Below are positions 43,181-54,040 of a DNA stretch of 64,000 bases, piece by piece. The position numbers were made by a program, and so were the translations under genes. The DNA is from JANWYT01 sp034437555 (GTDB taxonomy: Bacteria > Chloroflexota > Anaerolineae > Aggregatilineales > Phototrophicaceae). The notes under the pieces are model-generated. The model was not told the origin of the DNA. It saw only the letters and a list, made by a program, of their open reading frames with translations, and did no database searches. The stretch lies in NCBI GenBank assembly GCA_034437555.1, contig DAOTTQ010000071.1, positions 46,420 to 110,419 on the forward strand, written 5' to 3'. Within the stretch, counting starts at the first letter, position 1. Each line of letters starts with the position of its first letter.

Positions 43181-43342
43181 AACTGACTCATTTCTTGATG
43201 GAATATCTTTACATTGTACATAACTATACGATGAAACGAAAGAATACGGTCTAAAATGAGGGAGTGGATTTTCACCCGTAACCTTTCACAGTAATTAGCG
43301 GTATTTTCGCTGTAAGTTTCATCGCCTTTTTTAGGAGGTATC

Positions 43343-46300
43343 ATGAATTTAAAAAGTCATTCAAGGCAATGGCGATGGTTAACGCTCATAATGGCGTGTA
43401 TGGTCTTATCCATGCCCCTTTTTGCGCAAGAAACCACGCCAGAAGCCATTCCTGTTGTACAGGATGAAGAAGAAACACTCATTACAGAAACACCTCTTGC
43501 CCCTGCGCCAGAGGAAACTCCCGAAACAGTAGCCCCTTTTGAAGAGGTTACCCCCTTTGTTGAAGAAGAATCTTCAGAAACGCCCATTGCGATTGAGGAA
43601 ACAACGCCAGAGGTGATTATTATCGAATCACCCACTGCCCCCATCCTCTTCGACACCTTCGCCGAAACGTTTGAGGCTTTTGATGCTTCTGCGTGGCAAC
43701 TAGAGGGTTGGGCGTTAGCCAGCGATGAGGTTGGCTCTTTCTTAACCACATCAACACCCCTTACTACGGCAACCGTCCTAGTATTTAGCCAAGACGCTTT
43801 TACCCTAGAAGCACGTTTGCGCGTGTCTGCGGGTGACGTTGCGCTTCTTTCTGTCAACGGCTATACACTCATGTTTGATACCAGTGGCAATAGTCGCTTG
43901 TATCAGGGTGACACACTCTTAGCAGTCTCCCCCATTGCAGAAGACGCCGTTCTGCCAGAAGTTGCCGAATGGTTTAGCGTTTTGGTAACAGTGGATACAG
44001 CGTCCCTCACATTAACCGTAAACGGCACACCTAGCCTTGCTTACGCGCTTTCATCCACAACGGCAAGTCTTATCAGCATCGCCTCTGGCGAAACGCTACA
44101 GGGCGAGATTGCTATTGATGACCTTACCCTTACCAAGCGCGAACCCGCCGTTTTGGTGGTAGAGATTGTCAGCACACCCATTGTGATAGAAGCTGAAGTC
44201 ACACCTGAACCCGATGGAGAAGTAACGGCAGAACCTAGTGCTGAAATGACAGCAGAGGCAGAAACCACGCCCGAACCCGAAGTGACGCAGGAGGCACTCG
44301 CTTCTGAAACAGCCGATGTAAACAAGCTCACTGGTGAACTAGAAGAACTCGCCCAAGCCTATCGTGCTGGCGATTTTGGCGTTATTGACACGCTGGTTCT
44401 CTATCACGGTTTCATCACCGATGAACAAGGGCGCATCCTGATTGACATTGCGACCAATGAAAATGGCGTAGATGCCGTTTATAGTCTGCTAGAATCTGCG
44501 GGTGGATTAGTTGTAGGTTCAACAGATAGCTTGATAGAGGCTTATGTGCCTGTATCATCCCTAGATGCTATTGGTTTAAGTCCAGAAGTTCGTGGAGTAC
44601 GAAAAACACTCGGCGCTTCTTCTACTGCACCTAACGAAGCTCCCAATGAAGCCCCTGCTGGCGATACATTCTCGGATGGCTTTAATGCAGTTGGTGCGCT
44701 AGATTGGCACAATGCAGGTGTACTAGGCAGTGGCGTTTTAATCGGTGTTATTGATACTGGTTTTGGTGGTTCTACGCCATCCATCAGTGGCAACCTTTCT
44801 TGCCTTAACAATAACACCCTTAATAGCACAGGCTCTTTTGTTTCGGGCGATACCACACACGGCTTAAAAGTCGTAGAAATCTTGTGTGACCTTGCCCCTA
44901 GCGCAAAAGTAAATATGTACAAGGCAAATAGCTATGCCACCCTTGCCACCGCCATTAGCCAAGCCCGCACCAATAACGTTAAAGTGCTTGCCATTACCCT
45001 AGACCTTGGCGCAAGCGAAACGCCTGGTGACGGTACAAACGGCGGACGTACTGGCAATGATCCCTATGCGCTACTCGCAACCGCACGTAGCGAAGGTATG
45101 GTCATTTTTGCTGCTGCTGGCAACAGCGGTAACCCTAGTAACATCGGCAACGCCACTAAACTCTCCCGTTACTACGCATTCAACAGTGGCTCTAGCAATA
45201 GCGCAACCACTATTAACGCTACGGTATCGCGTGGGGATGTCATACGCCTTAGTTGGAATGGTTGGAGTGAAACAGCAAGTAATTTCACTGTGACTTACTC
45301 TGGTGCTGTATCAGGTGGTGTAACAACACGCTTTGACACGGCAATTCCTAACGGTCAGTTTGAAGTTCCAAGTGGTTGCGGTGATAGCTGTTCCATCACC
45401 ATTAGTGTGACACCTAATGGAAGTGCTTCAAATAAAATCTTCCAACTTCAAATTGTGCCTGTGTTTGTTACCGGCGAAACCACACCACAAACCCCCAACA
45501 TCAAAATTACATCGGTATCGTTGGCAACCAATGCCAGCGTTGTAACGGGCGCAGGCAGTATTGCACGCCCCGCTGATAGCCCTGATGTGATTGCAGTGGG
45601 TGCGGTGTGCGCGGATGACGACAGCAACTTCTCCATCTTGCCCGAAAGTTCTGCGGGTCCCGTTTACGGGTCTGGCGGGTCTGCTCCTTCGCTAACAACA
45701 GCCACACGCGCCAACGTCAAACCCGACCTTATGGGTGCATCTAACGTGCGTGTTTCTGGCGCGGCGGGCAACGGCGCAGCCTGTGATGGCACGCTCTTGG
45801 GCGCAGAAGATACGGTCAACCTTTTTGGTGGGTCATCGGCTGCAACGGCACACCTTGCAGGTATGGCGGCTTTGATGAAATCCAACACCAGCAATACCAG
45901 CATGTCTGGGTTTAATATTGCCAGCGCGACAGGTGTAGAAAACATTAAAAGCTACCTACAAACGCGCATCGTAGACCTACCCCTTAATGCCCCTGATGGC
46001 TTCGATTATGCGTCGGGCGCAGGCTTCTCTATTTTGGGCTTCCCCAACTTTAGTCTTACCAATAGCCAAAACTTGGGCATTATACCCAATAACTTGGCGT
46101 GTGCAGGTGGTTTTAGCTACGTAGGGCAAGCCAACGCAAATACTGCCAACGATGGCACGTTGGCTAACCCCTATCTACATATTGGCAATGCGCTAAACAA
46201 CGCACCCGCCAATAGCTGTGTGGTAGTGATGCCGGGTGAATATGTTACGCCCCTTTTGGTCAACAACACAGTTGCCAATAACGTCACGCTCATTAGCTAT

Positions 46301-49300
46301 GACCAAGCCGATTCCTCGAATGCGAAGAACTCGTTATTCCGTGTGGTAGGTCAATACCTAAACTCCGCCGGACAAATTACCTCCAGCGGTTATAGTAGTG
46401 CTGCCTATGAACGCTCCTTTGCAAACCAAGGTGGCATCTACGTTGACAACGGCACGAATGACTTTACCCTAAGTGGCTTTAACTTTGTGCCTGCCAAATT
46501 CCAAGTGGGATTAGGTGAACGTACAGACGTCTTTGCCGTCTTTGCTAACAACACAGACAAAGTCGTGATTAGCAATAACACCTTTGGACAAACTACCGCA
46601 GACGGTGCAAGCTATACGGGCTGGGTCAACATGGCTTCACACCCCATCACCGTGTATAACGGCATTGTCGAAATTACGCGTAACAAGTTTGTGGGTGGTA
46701 CTGGCGCAGAACTAACAGACTATTCCACCATCGCCATCGTAGAAGCAACGGCATTGGTCAATATCAATGAGTTCCTAAACAACAACAACATTGTCAATAG
46801 CAGTTATGAAAACCGTGCATGGAAGTCTACACTCTATGCCGAAAGTTCGGCTGTAGATCTGATTGGGAACGCTTTCGTCAACAATCAGTCGCAAACATTG
46901 CTGATGTTCCGCACACCCAATTTTGGCGATACTGCGGATGTTCGCGTTGTAAGCAATGTTTTCCTACAAAATAACGCTGCCAGTGCCTTACCAAATGAGC
47001 CGTGTGGAACACCTCCACTTGCTGCGGCCTGCCCCAAATCTGGTGGGCTTGTCAAGTTGTTCAAAGTAAGTGACTTCTACTTTGTCAACAATACTGTTAT
47101 CGCCAACGATCGTAGCAACTCTGCCGATCTAAACGCACTGATTGTGCGGGGCGGCGAAGTGAATCTGTTTATTCCAGAAGCAAATCTTACCACTGAGTTC
47201 CACAACAACATCGTTGCCAGCGGTGGCGTTGGGCTACCCACAGCCGCACCTCTACTTAGGTTGATGATGTATGACGACCTAACCCAAGTCATTAGCTTCT
47301 GTCGCTCTGTCAGTTCGGGTAACCCCGTCACAAATAACTGGTGGGCAGATGCTATTACGGGCCCTTGTAGTGCCAATGATTTCAGTGGATTGACACAGGG
47401 TGGGTTAGGTAACCCTACCAATATCATTAACGCTGTTACTAGCGCAGAATTTGCAGGGGCAGAAGCAGGTTTCCCCTACCCCAACACCGACTGGCGTTTC
47501 TATGCGCTACGCCAAACACAACAGTTTGCCGCAGGCGATGGCACAGCAAACTCCATCAAAGATGCCCAATACTCCTTTAGTGTTGACCGTGGTCGCAGTG
47601 TTGAACTAATGGGTTTGCCCTTTACAGGCAATAACCTCAATTCCCCCTTTAACCTTGACGTAACGGGCAACTTGCGTGTTCTCAATATCCAAGTTCCCAA
47701 CCCCGCCGATGTTAACCCCCCCGCCAATATCGCCGATAACCCCGATGACATCATTGCCTATCAGGGCGAAGGGGTAAATGCTATCGATATTGGCGCGTTT
47801 GAGTTTACGCCACTTCGTATTGATGTGGACGGCGACGAAAACAACGGGCTACAAACGCTTTATAGCGATAGCATGGCAGAAGATAGTGGTGTACTAGAGA
47901 TTGATGCCAATAGCTTTGTACTTGGCGGTTTTGGTCAGCTTACTTACCAAGTCTCTGTCGCGCCCCTGTTCTATGGCACACACTGCACCACCGAATTTGC
48001 AAATTCAAATGGTGTGGTCTTTGGTGTTGGGCTAGATGCAGGCAAGATTTTCTATTGCCCCCCAATTGATTTCTATAACAGCAACAATGGCACAACGCTC
48101 ATTGACAGTAATTTAGAAATTGAATTTAGCTATACTGTTCGCGATGAGACATTCAGCACCGCCAACGGTTCTGTTGCGGTCTATGTGACCCCCGTTCAAG
48201 ACGCGCTGCTCACCAACATCATTGGCGATGACATCCCTTCAGGTGACCTTTACGAGCTAACGCTGAATGCCGGCGTAACCGTCAATGTGCCACTACGCCC
48301 CTATGTCGATTTTAGCGGCGGGTTCTTCTTCTCTGAAGATGAAAACCCCGAGTTTGACACCGACCCACGTCAAATCGACTACCCCTTCAATTACTCTACC
48401 TTTGCAGTAAACGACTGTAACGCTGGTGCTTCTACATTGATTTCTGTAGGTTCACTAACGGGTAATTTGCTCAGCATTACAGCAGGTGAAATACGCGGTG
48501 TTGCCTGTGTGACATATAGTGTCACAGATGCTTTTGGTGGCACATCTGCGCTTAATACCATTCGCATTAGCGTAAATAGCTTTATTCCATCCGTTGCAGG
48601 CTTGTATGATGATAGTAGCTTTGCATTTACCTACACAAATGCCTCTATCACCAACACAACAGGCTGGAGCGCACTTTTCTCGCCTAACAACATCAACAAC
48701 ACGCTTCACACCAGCAAGGTATTCAATGACCGCGCCGACTTTGCCTTCCAAGGCACAGGCTTTGTGCTATATATGCAAGGCGCAGGCAACGGCAACGACT
48801 ACATGCTGACGCTAAACGATGCCGAACCCAATACTAATTGGACGCTCATTAGCGGTGTTGTTAATCAAACTGCCATGTACGGCACAACATTCCCTGCAAC
48901 AGGCGGCGGTGATGCGTTTGAATGTTACACACGCGCCCTCCCCGGCAGTACTGTAACCCCCAAGAGCCTTAGCAATAAGGGTGCAGCCTATACAGTGACC
49001 TGCTACTCTACTCAAGACAATCCCACAAGCAAAGTCTATCGTGTGGGCATTGTTAACAAGCGTCAGGGCGCAACCCTAAGCGTAGATGCCTTTAGCATTA
49101 TGGCAGATACACTGAGTGGTACTGACCGCGTATTGCCACCCGGCAATCATGAAGTAGACAGTGCATACCTACGCGGTCTCTTTACCGACCCATGGCAACT
49201 GCTAACAGGCGGCACAGTCTCAAACAAGGTGGCTTATCGCACACTAACGAATGCTTCATTCTCCTTCTACTTTGAGGGGGGTTCGGGCTTTGCTATTGAA

Positions 49301-52300
49301 ACCAATCAAGGCAAAGTAGGTGGCGATTACACCATCCTTGTAGAGAACGACACACTTGGTAGCGGTTCAATTAGCCAAAACATCAGCAATGCGCCCTTTG
49401 GCAACTCTACTGCCAACGCAAACATGGTCTCTCGCCCCTTCTTAGGGCTAGACCCAGAAACACGCTACAAAGTCACGCTGACGGTAACGAATTTACCGCT
49501 TAATGGCAATGTGATTATTGATAGCATCGTCGTCTATCCGCCCACACTACAGCCCGAAAAGGTGCTACCGTTTGGGTCTACAGAAGATGACAGCCTCACT
49601 CACTTTGCCTTTGGTGGGCATGTTGAGGACAACTGGCTAAGCACCTTCTCACAATCAAGCGCCTCTAATCGCACCCTGACTTCTATTCGTGGCGGCAAGC
49701 CTTCGGCAGGGGCTATTCTCTCTTTCGAGCTACCCGATGATGCCACAGGTTTCTTATATGACCACGCATGGTCTAGCAGTGTCTCGCGTCGTTTGATGAT
49801 TTGCGTTGACCGCAATCGCATGGCAACTGACTATGGCAACTGTATCATCGTCAACCAACGCCCCCCCACAACCGCCGACCCTACAACCCATATTGTGGTA
49901 AACGCCACAACAGGCGCAACCACCAATCAAATCACTCCAGTTCGGGTGATAAACGGCACACTTGCCATCAATGAGAGCTTGTTTGACACGGCATGGGGTA
50001 GTGGACACAACCACACGGTTGAAATCTTTAGCTTACTTAACGAAGTTTTCAACTTTGACCGCATCACTGTGTTTGGTGAGGACAGCCCACTTGGCGCAGG
50101 GTTTAATGATGACACCTTGCCAAGCATCAAATACTACACTTCGTCCGATGCACTTGGCACGATTGGCACGTTTGCCAACAACAATAACTTCCTTAACACA
50201 TCCAATAACTTCCTGCGCGTTATCAACAACGCCCGTGATACAGGACGCACTATCACTTGGACAAAACAAGTGGGTGCAAGCGTGGTCTTCGGGTTTACAG
50301 GGACGGGCTTTGCGCCACGTACCCGTATGGAACGCGAATCGGATGCCGTAGAAATTTGTTGGCAAGTGTGGGATGCCACCAATGACCCACTACCAACAAG
50401 TGCAAACGCTAATTGGTCGGGGGCAACTTGTACCACGTTTGACAACCAAAATCCTTCTCTGCTTCAGAGTGTAGACCGCCCCATCTTGGGCTTGCCCAAT
50501 GATACCTATAGTGTGCGTATCAAGATGCTTGCAGACAACGGCACGCCTGCTTTACACACAGGAACAGCACCGCTTAATATGTATTTTGACGGTGTCACCG
50601 TCTACGATACAAATTTTGCCTCGCTTATCCCAGTGGAAAATAGCCAAACGTATGATGCCAATTATCCTCTGGATATTTTGGGCAATCAGTTCCTTTACAC
50701 AGGCACAACGTGGGCGTACTCTAAACGTACATCTAATAGACTATCGTCACTCTTTGACTTTAGTAGCATCGGAAATGTTGTTGGAGCTTCTTATGTCTTC
50801 CGCACTCTAGATGCAGAGGGTCTCACGTTTACCCACCAAATCGGCAACTTTGCGCCGGTGCGTGTGTGTTCATTGGCAGTGGCTACTGGTAATTACACCT
50901 GTGCCGATGTCATTACAAAGGGTAGCCCTACCCGCATCAACCGTGTTACCTTGCCCTTGCAAACAGGCGAACAAATTATCAGCATCTACAGCACCAATAC
51001 AGGTCTCTTTAACCTAGATGCCGTAACGCCTCTTGCCTCTTATGCCAATAGCGTGCATGCCAACGATGAAATAGGCGAAGGCTACCACGAAACCACGCAA
51101 AAAATAGGCAACATCAACACGCTGAACACCAAGTTCACCACCACATCACCCCTTATTTTGACAAGTGGTGCGTATAGTGGTGGTGCAACCCTAGACCTTA
51201 CCAACAATGCCAGCTTCAAAATTCATGAAGCAAGCGGTTTCACGTTGGTACTGACACTCCACAACCTAGGGGGAGCGTTTAACGTTAATGTAGACGACGG
51301 TGCAAGTTTCGATAAGAACTACACCATCAATAACTTCCTCACTGGCACAATAAATCAAGCAGGCTTCACAGTCGGCGGATTGCCCGTTGCAGATTACACA
51401 GTCACCATCACCAAGCCTGCCACGCGCATCTTCCTAGACGCAGTCCAAGTCTATGGCACACTTCAATCCATCGAAACGTTTAACGATGACCAAGCCGTAA
51501 CGGCTGAAGGGTATCCAGTATTTGCCTTTGGTCCCCAAAATGCTTGGAGAACCAGCACAACCTCAGGTGCTATCAACGGAACACTAAATACTGCCTCACG
51601 TCACGGGAGCGTAGTAAGCTTTATCGCAGGCACAGCCAGCGAACCCGCCAGTGGTTTCCGTTTGTACTACCCCATCAATACCACGTCAACTTCTGTTGAG
51701 GTGTGTTGGACACAGCTAAACAACAACATCGGCAATCGTAGTTGTTTAACGACAACACTAGCAGACAGACTACGCCAAAAGGACATTCTCTTTAGCAGTG
51801 GTGTTGGAGACACCGTAGACGCTTCAGGTATCTTTGGTGTTACGATTGCCAACATGCTTAATGGTAGAAGCGTCATTGTAGACGCCATTATGCCCCTAAG
51901 CGGTTCAGCAGAACCTTTACAAGCAGGCATATACGATGCCACCGACTCGCGCCTTGCCCTTACAGGCACGTGGCTAACCGAGTACAACAACAGTTTCTTG
52001 CCCAATGGTCGCCTTGTTCGTAGCCAAACAGCCAATGCCAGCATGACGTTTGAGTTTGAAGGCACAGGCTTTGAAATCGGCACGATCCTTGACCGACTAG
52101 GGGGCGAGCTTGAAATCTGTTATGCACAAGGTGCAGGTGCAACCTCATTTGATGACTGCTTTACCTATCAAAATGAGTTAGCAGCCACTCAAAACAGAGT
52201 GAGCCGTACTATCGTTGGATTGCCTAATGATGTCTATACGGTTCGAGTTCGTGATACAGATGATGGCAGAACCACACTCGTAAGAAATAACGCCAATGCC

Positions 52301-53959
52301 TTGCGCACAGGTTCAAATCTACGTGCTAAAATCGGTATGCGCTACATCACCATCTTCAATCAAGAACCTGCCACAGGCATTGCTAGTGGTCAATACAACG
52401 AAGATGCACGTGATGCCAATGGTCAACTTTATCTACAAACCTACCCACAAAACTTGTTCCGCACCTTTGCAGACCGCAACGCGAGCAATGGCACAGTTGT
52501 TACTGCCTTTAACAATGACAGTGTGGGAACCTTCTTTGGCGGTCAAACAGCCGTTCTAAGTGTTAATAAGCAAGCGGGTCAAAACCTAAGCGTAGTGCTT
52601 TACGTCCGCCCCTATGGCAACAACACACAGCAACTTCTTGTGTGTGCGGGCAATGAACGCAGTGGCACAACCACATGGAACGGTTCAGTGTTTGGGCTAA
52701 GTGGCGCAAACGGCACCTGTGTTCTTAAAACAGGCTTAAATGTCGCGACCGCCATCACTGTAGACAGCAATGAGCTTTCCGCACTGGGTGGTACAAATAG
52801 CGGTAATATCCGCATTTCCTACACGCCCCTTTTGGCAGGTCGCTTTGATGTAGACGGCTTCCAAGTATATCGTGGAACAACCCTTTCCGAAGGGCTTCAT
52901 GATGACTTCTTGCCCGATACCCTCCTCAACTTCAATCGTGCTAGTGGCACAGGGCAAGTTAATCGCGCAGCCTCTGGCTGTAACCAAACCATCGACTGGT
53001 GCGTTCTAAAGGTTGGTACGGCTTATGGTGGCACTGTCGTTACGACAAGAGAAACCAATGCAGCACTCACCTTCAACGTTCAAGGTACAGGCTTCTCGGT
53101 GTTCACCACCGTAGATAGCAGCGGCATGCCCTTCCGCATTTGCTACAAGCGCACAAACAACACCCAAGCCTTCCCCGCGTTTAATGCAAATGCCACCAAC
53201 ACCAACCAAAACCGTAGTGTCCTAAACTTAAACGTAGGTCAAACGGGTGCAAACGCCATCTGGTGCGATTACCAAACCACTCGCACCGCCACAACAGGCA
53301 TTGGTGCATGGGCTACCCGTAACTTCGGTCGCGTTAATCCTGGTGGAACAACGGTACGCTATGGGTTCTCCTACTACGGCATGCCTTTTGGTAACTACAC
53401 CGTTGAAGTAAGACTGGGCACTGCCCCAACCACTTCTTCCCGCTTCCAATTGGACGCAGTAGGTGTGTTTGGCAGTGTAACGGATAATCCAACCCTCAAT
53501 GTTGGGCTATACGATGACACCAACAGCTCACTTAGCTTTGAGCCAGCACCTTTGTGGACGAACTTTGTCTCTAGGAACGCACCTCCATCGGGACCTTACG
53601 GGCTAAGTGAAAGAAACACCCTTAGCGCAGGTGCTATTGCTCAGGTGAGTGTACGAGGAAACTCTGTCATTTTGTACCAAGCGACCAGTAGCAAAGGCAC
53701 TCGTGATGCCCGTATGTGCTTAGTAGTAACAGGCGCAAACATTCACTGTACCGAAGACGCAGTAAAAACAATCGCTTCGGGTGCAAATGCCGCGTGGGAA
53801 CGTGCCATTCAATTGGCGCAGTTTAGCCAATTTGGTGCGACAACGCGCTTCTCACCCATCATGTTCTATGGTTTGGGTGAAAGCAAACACCTTCTCATTG
53901 TTGAGAACCGCGACAATAATCGCATCCTCAGCATAGACGCAATAGAAGTAAAAGAATAA
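43343..53959 (+). CDS. Giant secreted subtilase-like multidomain protein (3538 aa)
   Basis: TAGGAGG lies six bases before the ATG. A signal peptide (about 1-28, cleaved near LFA-QE) is followed by a Pro/Thr/Glu-rich stretch, a LamG-like beta domain (about 95-275), a second low-complexity linker, and an S8 peptidase-like domain with Asp471 (GVIDTG), His506 (DTTHGLKV), Asn594 (AAGNSGN) and Ser832 (GGSSAATAHLAG). A parallel beta-helix follows (about 920-1480, opening with NDGTLANPYLHIGNAL), then a cadherin-like part. From about 1750 to the end come about eleven divergent modules of 135-200 residues, each opening near a 'G-x-Y-D/N-D' motif. No LPxTG, TM or known C-terminal sorting signal is seen, so it is secreted or held non-covalently. 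A strong terminator follows. The substrate is unknown. Confidence 0.9.
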   Translation: MNLKSHSRQWRWLTLIMACMVLSMPLFAQETTPEAIPVVQDEEETLITETPLAPAPEETPETVAPFEEVTPFVEEESSETPIAIEETTPEVIIIESPTAPILFDTFAETFEAFDASAWQLEGWALASDEVGSFLTTSTPLTTATVLVFSQDAFTLEARLRVSAGDVALLSVNGYTLMFDTSGNSRLYQGDTLLAVSPIAEDAVLPEVAEWFSVLVTVDTASLTLTVNGTPSLAYALSSTTASLISIASGETLQGEIAIDDLTLTKREPAVLVVEIVSTPIVIEAEVTPEPDGEVTAEPSAEMTAEAETTPEPEVTQEALASETADVNKLTGELEELAQAYRAGDFGVIDTLVLYHGFITDEQGRILIDIATNENGVDAVYSLLESAGGLVVGSTDSLIEAYVPVSSLDAIGLSPEVRGVRKTLGASSTAPNEAPNEAPAGDTFSDGFNAVGALDWHNAGVLGSGVLIGVIDTGFGGSTPSISGNLSCLNNNTLNSTGSFVSGDTTHGLKVVEILCDLAPSAKVNMYKANSYATLATAISQARTNNVKVLAITLDLGASETPGDGTNGGRTGNDPYALLATARSEGMVIFAAAGNSGNPSNIGNATKLSRYYAFNSGSSNSATTINATVSRGDVIRLSWNGWSETASNFTVTYSGAVSGGVTTRFDTAIPNGQFEVPSGCGDSCSITISVTPNGSASNKIFQLQIVPVFVTGETTPQTPNIKITSVSLATNASVVTGAGSIARPADSPDVIAVGAVCADDDSNFSILPESSAGPVYGSGGSAPSLTTATRANVKPDLMGASNVRVSGAAGNGAACDGTLLGAEDTVNLFGGSSAATAHLAGMAALMKSNTSNTSMSGFNIASATGVENIKSYLQTRIVDLPLNAPDGFDYASGAGFSILGFPNFSLTNSQNLGIIPNNLACAGGFSYVGQANANTANDGTLANPYLHIGNALNNAPANSCVVVMPGEYVTPLLVNNTVANNVTLISYDQADSSNAKNSLFRVVGQYLNSAGQITSSGYSSAAYERSFANQGGIYVDNGTNDFTLSGFNFVPAKFQVGLGERTDVFAVFANNTDKVVISNNTFGQTTADGASYTGWVNMASHPITVYNGIVEITRNKFVGGTGAELTDYSTIAIVEATALVNINEFLNNNNIVNSSYENRAWKSTLYAESSAVDLIGNAFVNNQSQTLLMFRTPNFGDTADVRVVSNVFLQNNAASALPNEPCGTPPLAAACPKSGGLVKLFKVSDFYFVNNTVIANDRSNSADLNALIVRGGEVNLFIPEANLTTEFHNNIVASGGVGLPTAAPLLRLMMYDDLTQVISFCRSVSSGNPVTNNWWADAITGPCSANDFSGLTQGGLGNPTNIINAVTSAEFAGAEAGFPYPNTDWRFYALRQTQQFAAGDGTANSIKDAQYSFSVDRGRSVELMGLPFTGNNLNSPFNLDVTGNLRVLNIQVPNPADVNPPANIADNPDDIIAYQGEGVNAIDIGAFEFTPLRIDVDGDENNGLQTLYSDSMAEDSGVLEIDANSFVLGGFGQLTYQVSVAPLFYGTHCTTEFANSNGVVFGVGLDAGKIFYCPPIDFYNSNNGTTLIDSNLEIEFSYTVRDETFSTANGSVAVYVTPVQDALLTNIIGDDIPSGDLYELTLNAGVTVNVPLRPYVDFSGGFFFSEDENPEFDTDPRQIDYPFNYSTFAVNDCNAGASTLISVGSLTGNLLSITAGEIRGVACVTYSVTDAFGGTSALNTIRISVNSFIPSVAGLYDDSSFAFTYTNASITNTTGWSALFSPNNINNTLHTSKVFNDRADFAFQGTGFVLYMQGAGNGNDYMLTLNDAEPNTNWTLISGVVNQTAMYGTTFPATGGGDAFECYTRALPGSTVTPKSLSNKGAAYTVTCYSTQDNPTSKVYRVGIVNKRQGATLSVDAFSIMADTLSGTDRVLPPGNHEVDSAYLRGLFTDPWQLLTGGTVSNKVAYRTLTNASFSFYFEGGSGFAIETNQGKVGGDYTILVENDTLGSGSISQNISNAPFGNSTANANMVSRPFLGLDPETRYKVTLTVTNLPLNGNVIIDSIVVYPPTLQPEKVLPFGSTEDDSLTHFAFGGHVEDNWLSTFSQSSASNRTLTSIRGGKPSAGAILSFELPDDATGFLYDHAWSSSVSRRLMICVDRNRMATDYGNCIIVNQRPPTTADPTTHIVVNATTGATTNQITPVRVINGTLAINESLFDTAWGSGHNHTVEIFSLLNEVFNFDRITVFGEDSPLGAGFNDDTLPSIKYYTSSDALGTIGTFANNNNFLNTSNNFLRVINNARDTGRTITWTKQVGASVVFGFTGTGFAPRTRMERESDAVEICWQVWDATNDPLPTSANANWSGATCTTFDNQNPSLLQSVDRPILGLPNDTYSVRIKMLADNGTPALHTGTAPLNMYFDGVTVYDTNFASLIPVENSQTYDANYPLDILGNQFLYTGTTWAYSKRTSNRLSSLFDFSSIGNVVGASYVFRTLDAEGLTFTHQIGNFAPVRVCSLAVATGNYTCADVITKGSPTRINRVTLPLQTGEQIISIYSTNTGLFNLDAVTPLASYANSVHANDEIGEGYHETTQKIGNINTLNTKFTTTSPLILTSGAYSGGATLDLTNNASFKIHEASGFTLVLTLHNLGGAFNVNVDDGASFDKNYTINNFLTGTINQAGFTVGGLPVADYTVTITKPATRIFLDAVQVYGTLQSIETFNDDQAVTAEGYPVFAFGPQNAWRTSTTSGAINGTLNTASRHGSVVSFIAGTASEPASGFRLYYPINTTSTSVEVCWTQLNNNIGNRSCLTTTLADRLRQKDILFSSGVGDTVDASGIFGVTIANMLNGRSVIVDAIMPLSGSAEPLQAGIYDATDSRLALTGTWLTEYNNSFLPNGRLVRSQTANASMTFEFEGTGFEIGTILDRLGGELEICYAQGAGATSFDDCFTYQNELAATQNRVSRTIVGLPNDVYTVRVRDTDDGRTTLVRNNANALRTGSNLRAKIGMRYITIFNQEPATGIASGQYNEDARDANGQLYLQTYPQNLFRTFADRNASNGTVVTAFNNDSVGTFFGGQTAVLSVNKQAGQNLSVVLYVRPYGNNTQQLLVCAGNERSGTTTWNGSVFGLSGANGTCVLKTGLNVATAITVDSNELSALGGTNSGNIRISYTPLLAGRFDVDGFQVYRGTTLSEGLHDDFLPDTLLNFNRASGTGQVNRAASGCNQTIDWCVLKVGTAYGGTVVTTRETNAALTFNVQGTGFSVFTTVDSSGMPFRICYKRTNNTQAFPAFNANATNTNQNRSVLNLNVGQTGANAIWCDYQTTRTATTGIGAWATRNFGRVNPGGTTVRYGFSYYGMPFGNYTVEVRLGTAPTTSSRFQLDAVGVFGSVTDNPTLNVGLYDDTNSSLSFEPAPLWTNFVSRNAPPSGPYGLSERNTLSAGAIAQVSVRGNSVILYQATSSKGTRDARMCLVVTGANIHCTEDAVKTIASGANAAWERAIQLAQFSQFGATTRFSPIMFYGLGESKHLLIVENRDNNRILSIDAIEVKE
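48595..53959 (+). repeat. About eleven divergent protein modules in the giant exoprotein
   Basis: Modules start near 48595, 49155, 49569, 50090, 50634, 51065, 51471, 51920, 52379, 52884 and 53492. Each has an opening like GLYDD or GIYDAT, an 'ATF-x-F-x-GTGF' strand pair (FAFQGTGF, FGFTGTGF, FEFEGTGF, FNVQGTGF), a middle C-Y/W strand and a closing 'F-x-LDAV-x-V(Y/F)G' strand. The pattern suggests a galactose-binding-like beta-sandwich. DNA identity between copies is low, so they are old duplications. Confidence 0.75.
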
Positions 53960-53965
53960 CCATAC

Positions 53966-54002
53966 AAAAAAGGCGTAGGGGGCAACCTCTACGCCTTTTT
54001 TG
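53966..54002. terminator. Bidirectional intrinsic terminator after the giant gene
   Basis: AAAAAAGGCGTAG pairs with CTACGCCTTTTTT around a ten-base loop. The T-run on plus ends the giant gene; the A-run gives a T-run on minus for the converging propeller-like gene that ends at 54041. Confidence 0.92.
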
Positions 54003-54040
54003 TTTTATTCATAATGACAGAATCCGCATTTTACATGCGA

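Noticed and set aside
43018..43344. 108-codon minus-strand frame upstream of the giant gene
   Set aside because: It overlaps the membrane protein gene at 42716-43180 in another frame and has no recognisable features.
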